A DNA stretch of 13,627 bases from JBKQVT01 sp052139835 (GTDB lineage: Bacteria > Planctomycetota > Planctomycetia > Pirellulales > Thermoguttaceae): NCBI GenBank assembly GCA_052139835.1, contig JBKQVT010000180.1, positions 1-13,627 of the forward strand, read 5' to 3'. A program made the translations under genes and the position numbers. Position 1 is the first letter of the stretch. Each line of letters begins with the position of its first letter. Positions 13,621 through 13,627 of the stretch are shown here, in pieces. Below the pieces are notes generated by a model. It was given only the letters and a program-made list of their open reading frames with translations, did no database searches and was not told where the DNA came from.

Positions 13621-13627
13621 ATGGATG
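13621..13627 (+). CDS. Start of an unidentified gene, cut by the window edge
   Basis: Only ATGGATG is visible, preceded by a strong AAAGGAG at ideal spacing, better than most ribosome binding sites in this window. By position it could be atpD, but two codons cannot identify it; the strong leader hairpin would also suit an inserted element's transposase. Confidence 0.35.

Overview
The window is GC-rich bacterial chromosome, most probably from a planctomycete (Pirellulales-like). This is inferred from four things: the gene mix (an AtpZ/AtpI-type F-ATPase operon, a DUF4912 protein, an arginine-type EF-P paralogue), an F0 c subunit with its own signal peptide, GTG/TTG starts with weak Shine-Dalgarno sites, and a high density of short dispersed repeats at gene junctions. 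No rRNA, tRNA, CRISPR array, complete transposase or phage gene is visible.

Layout. Positions 1-1140 (+ strand) hold an unrecognised acidic 150-residue protein and an EF-P-like protein of the YeiP/EfpL type. Positions 1370-7537 are all on the minus strand. Read from right to left they are a DUF4912 protein, a GT39-like multi-pass membrane glycosyltransferase, diaminopimelate epimerase (dapF), a DUF374-type lysophospholipid acyltransferase that overlaps the end of dapF, and the exonuclease VII large subunit (xseA). The last four suggest envelope and lysine/peptidoglycan precursor work plus DNA repair. A 395-bp divergent intergenic region (7538-7932) carries promoter-like sequences on both strands. 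From 7933 to 13485 (+ strand) runs an F-type ATP synthase operon: atpZ-like, an AtpI-like membrane protein, atpB (a), atpE (c), atpF (b), atpH (delta), atpA (alpha), atpG (gamma). The beta and epsilon genes are not in the window. After atpG there is a heptamer repeat, then a strong inverted repeat overlapping the ribosome binding site of an ORF that begins at 13621 and is cut off.

How the genes work together. The ATP synthase genes would build the a/b/c membrane sector, the delta/b stalk and alpha/gamma of F1, with AtpZ/AtpI-like proteins assisting assembly or ion supply. The c subunit has the carboxylate (Glu93) but not the Gln and Ser ligands of sodium-coupled rings, so proton coupling is predicted.

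The most unusual part of the window is its repeats. Seven junctions in 13.6 kb carry short repeats. Three of the elements have inverted arms that are themselves built from tandem 7-mers or 8-mers, and some have supplied coding sequence, stop codons or alternative starts to neighbouring genes. A separate 39-bp tandem duplication sits exactly on the dapF/acyltransferase overlap.
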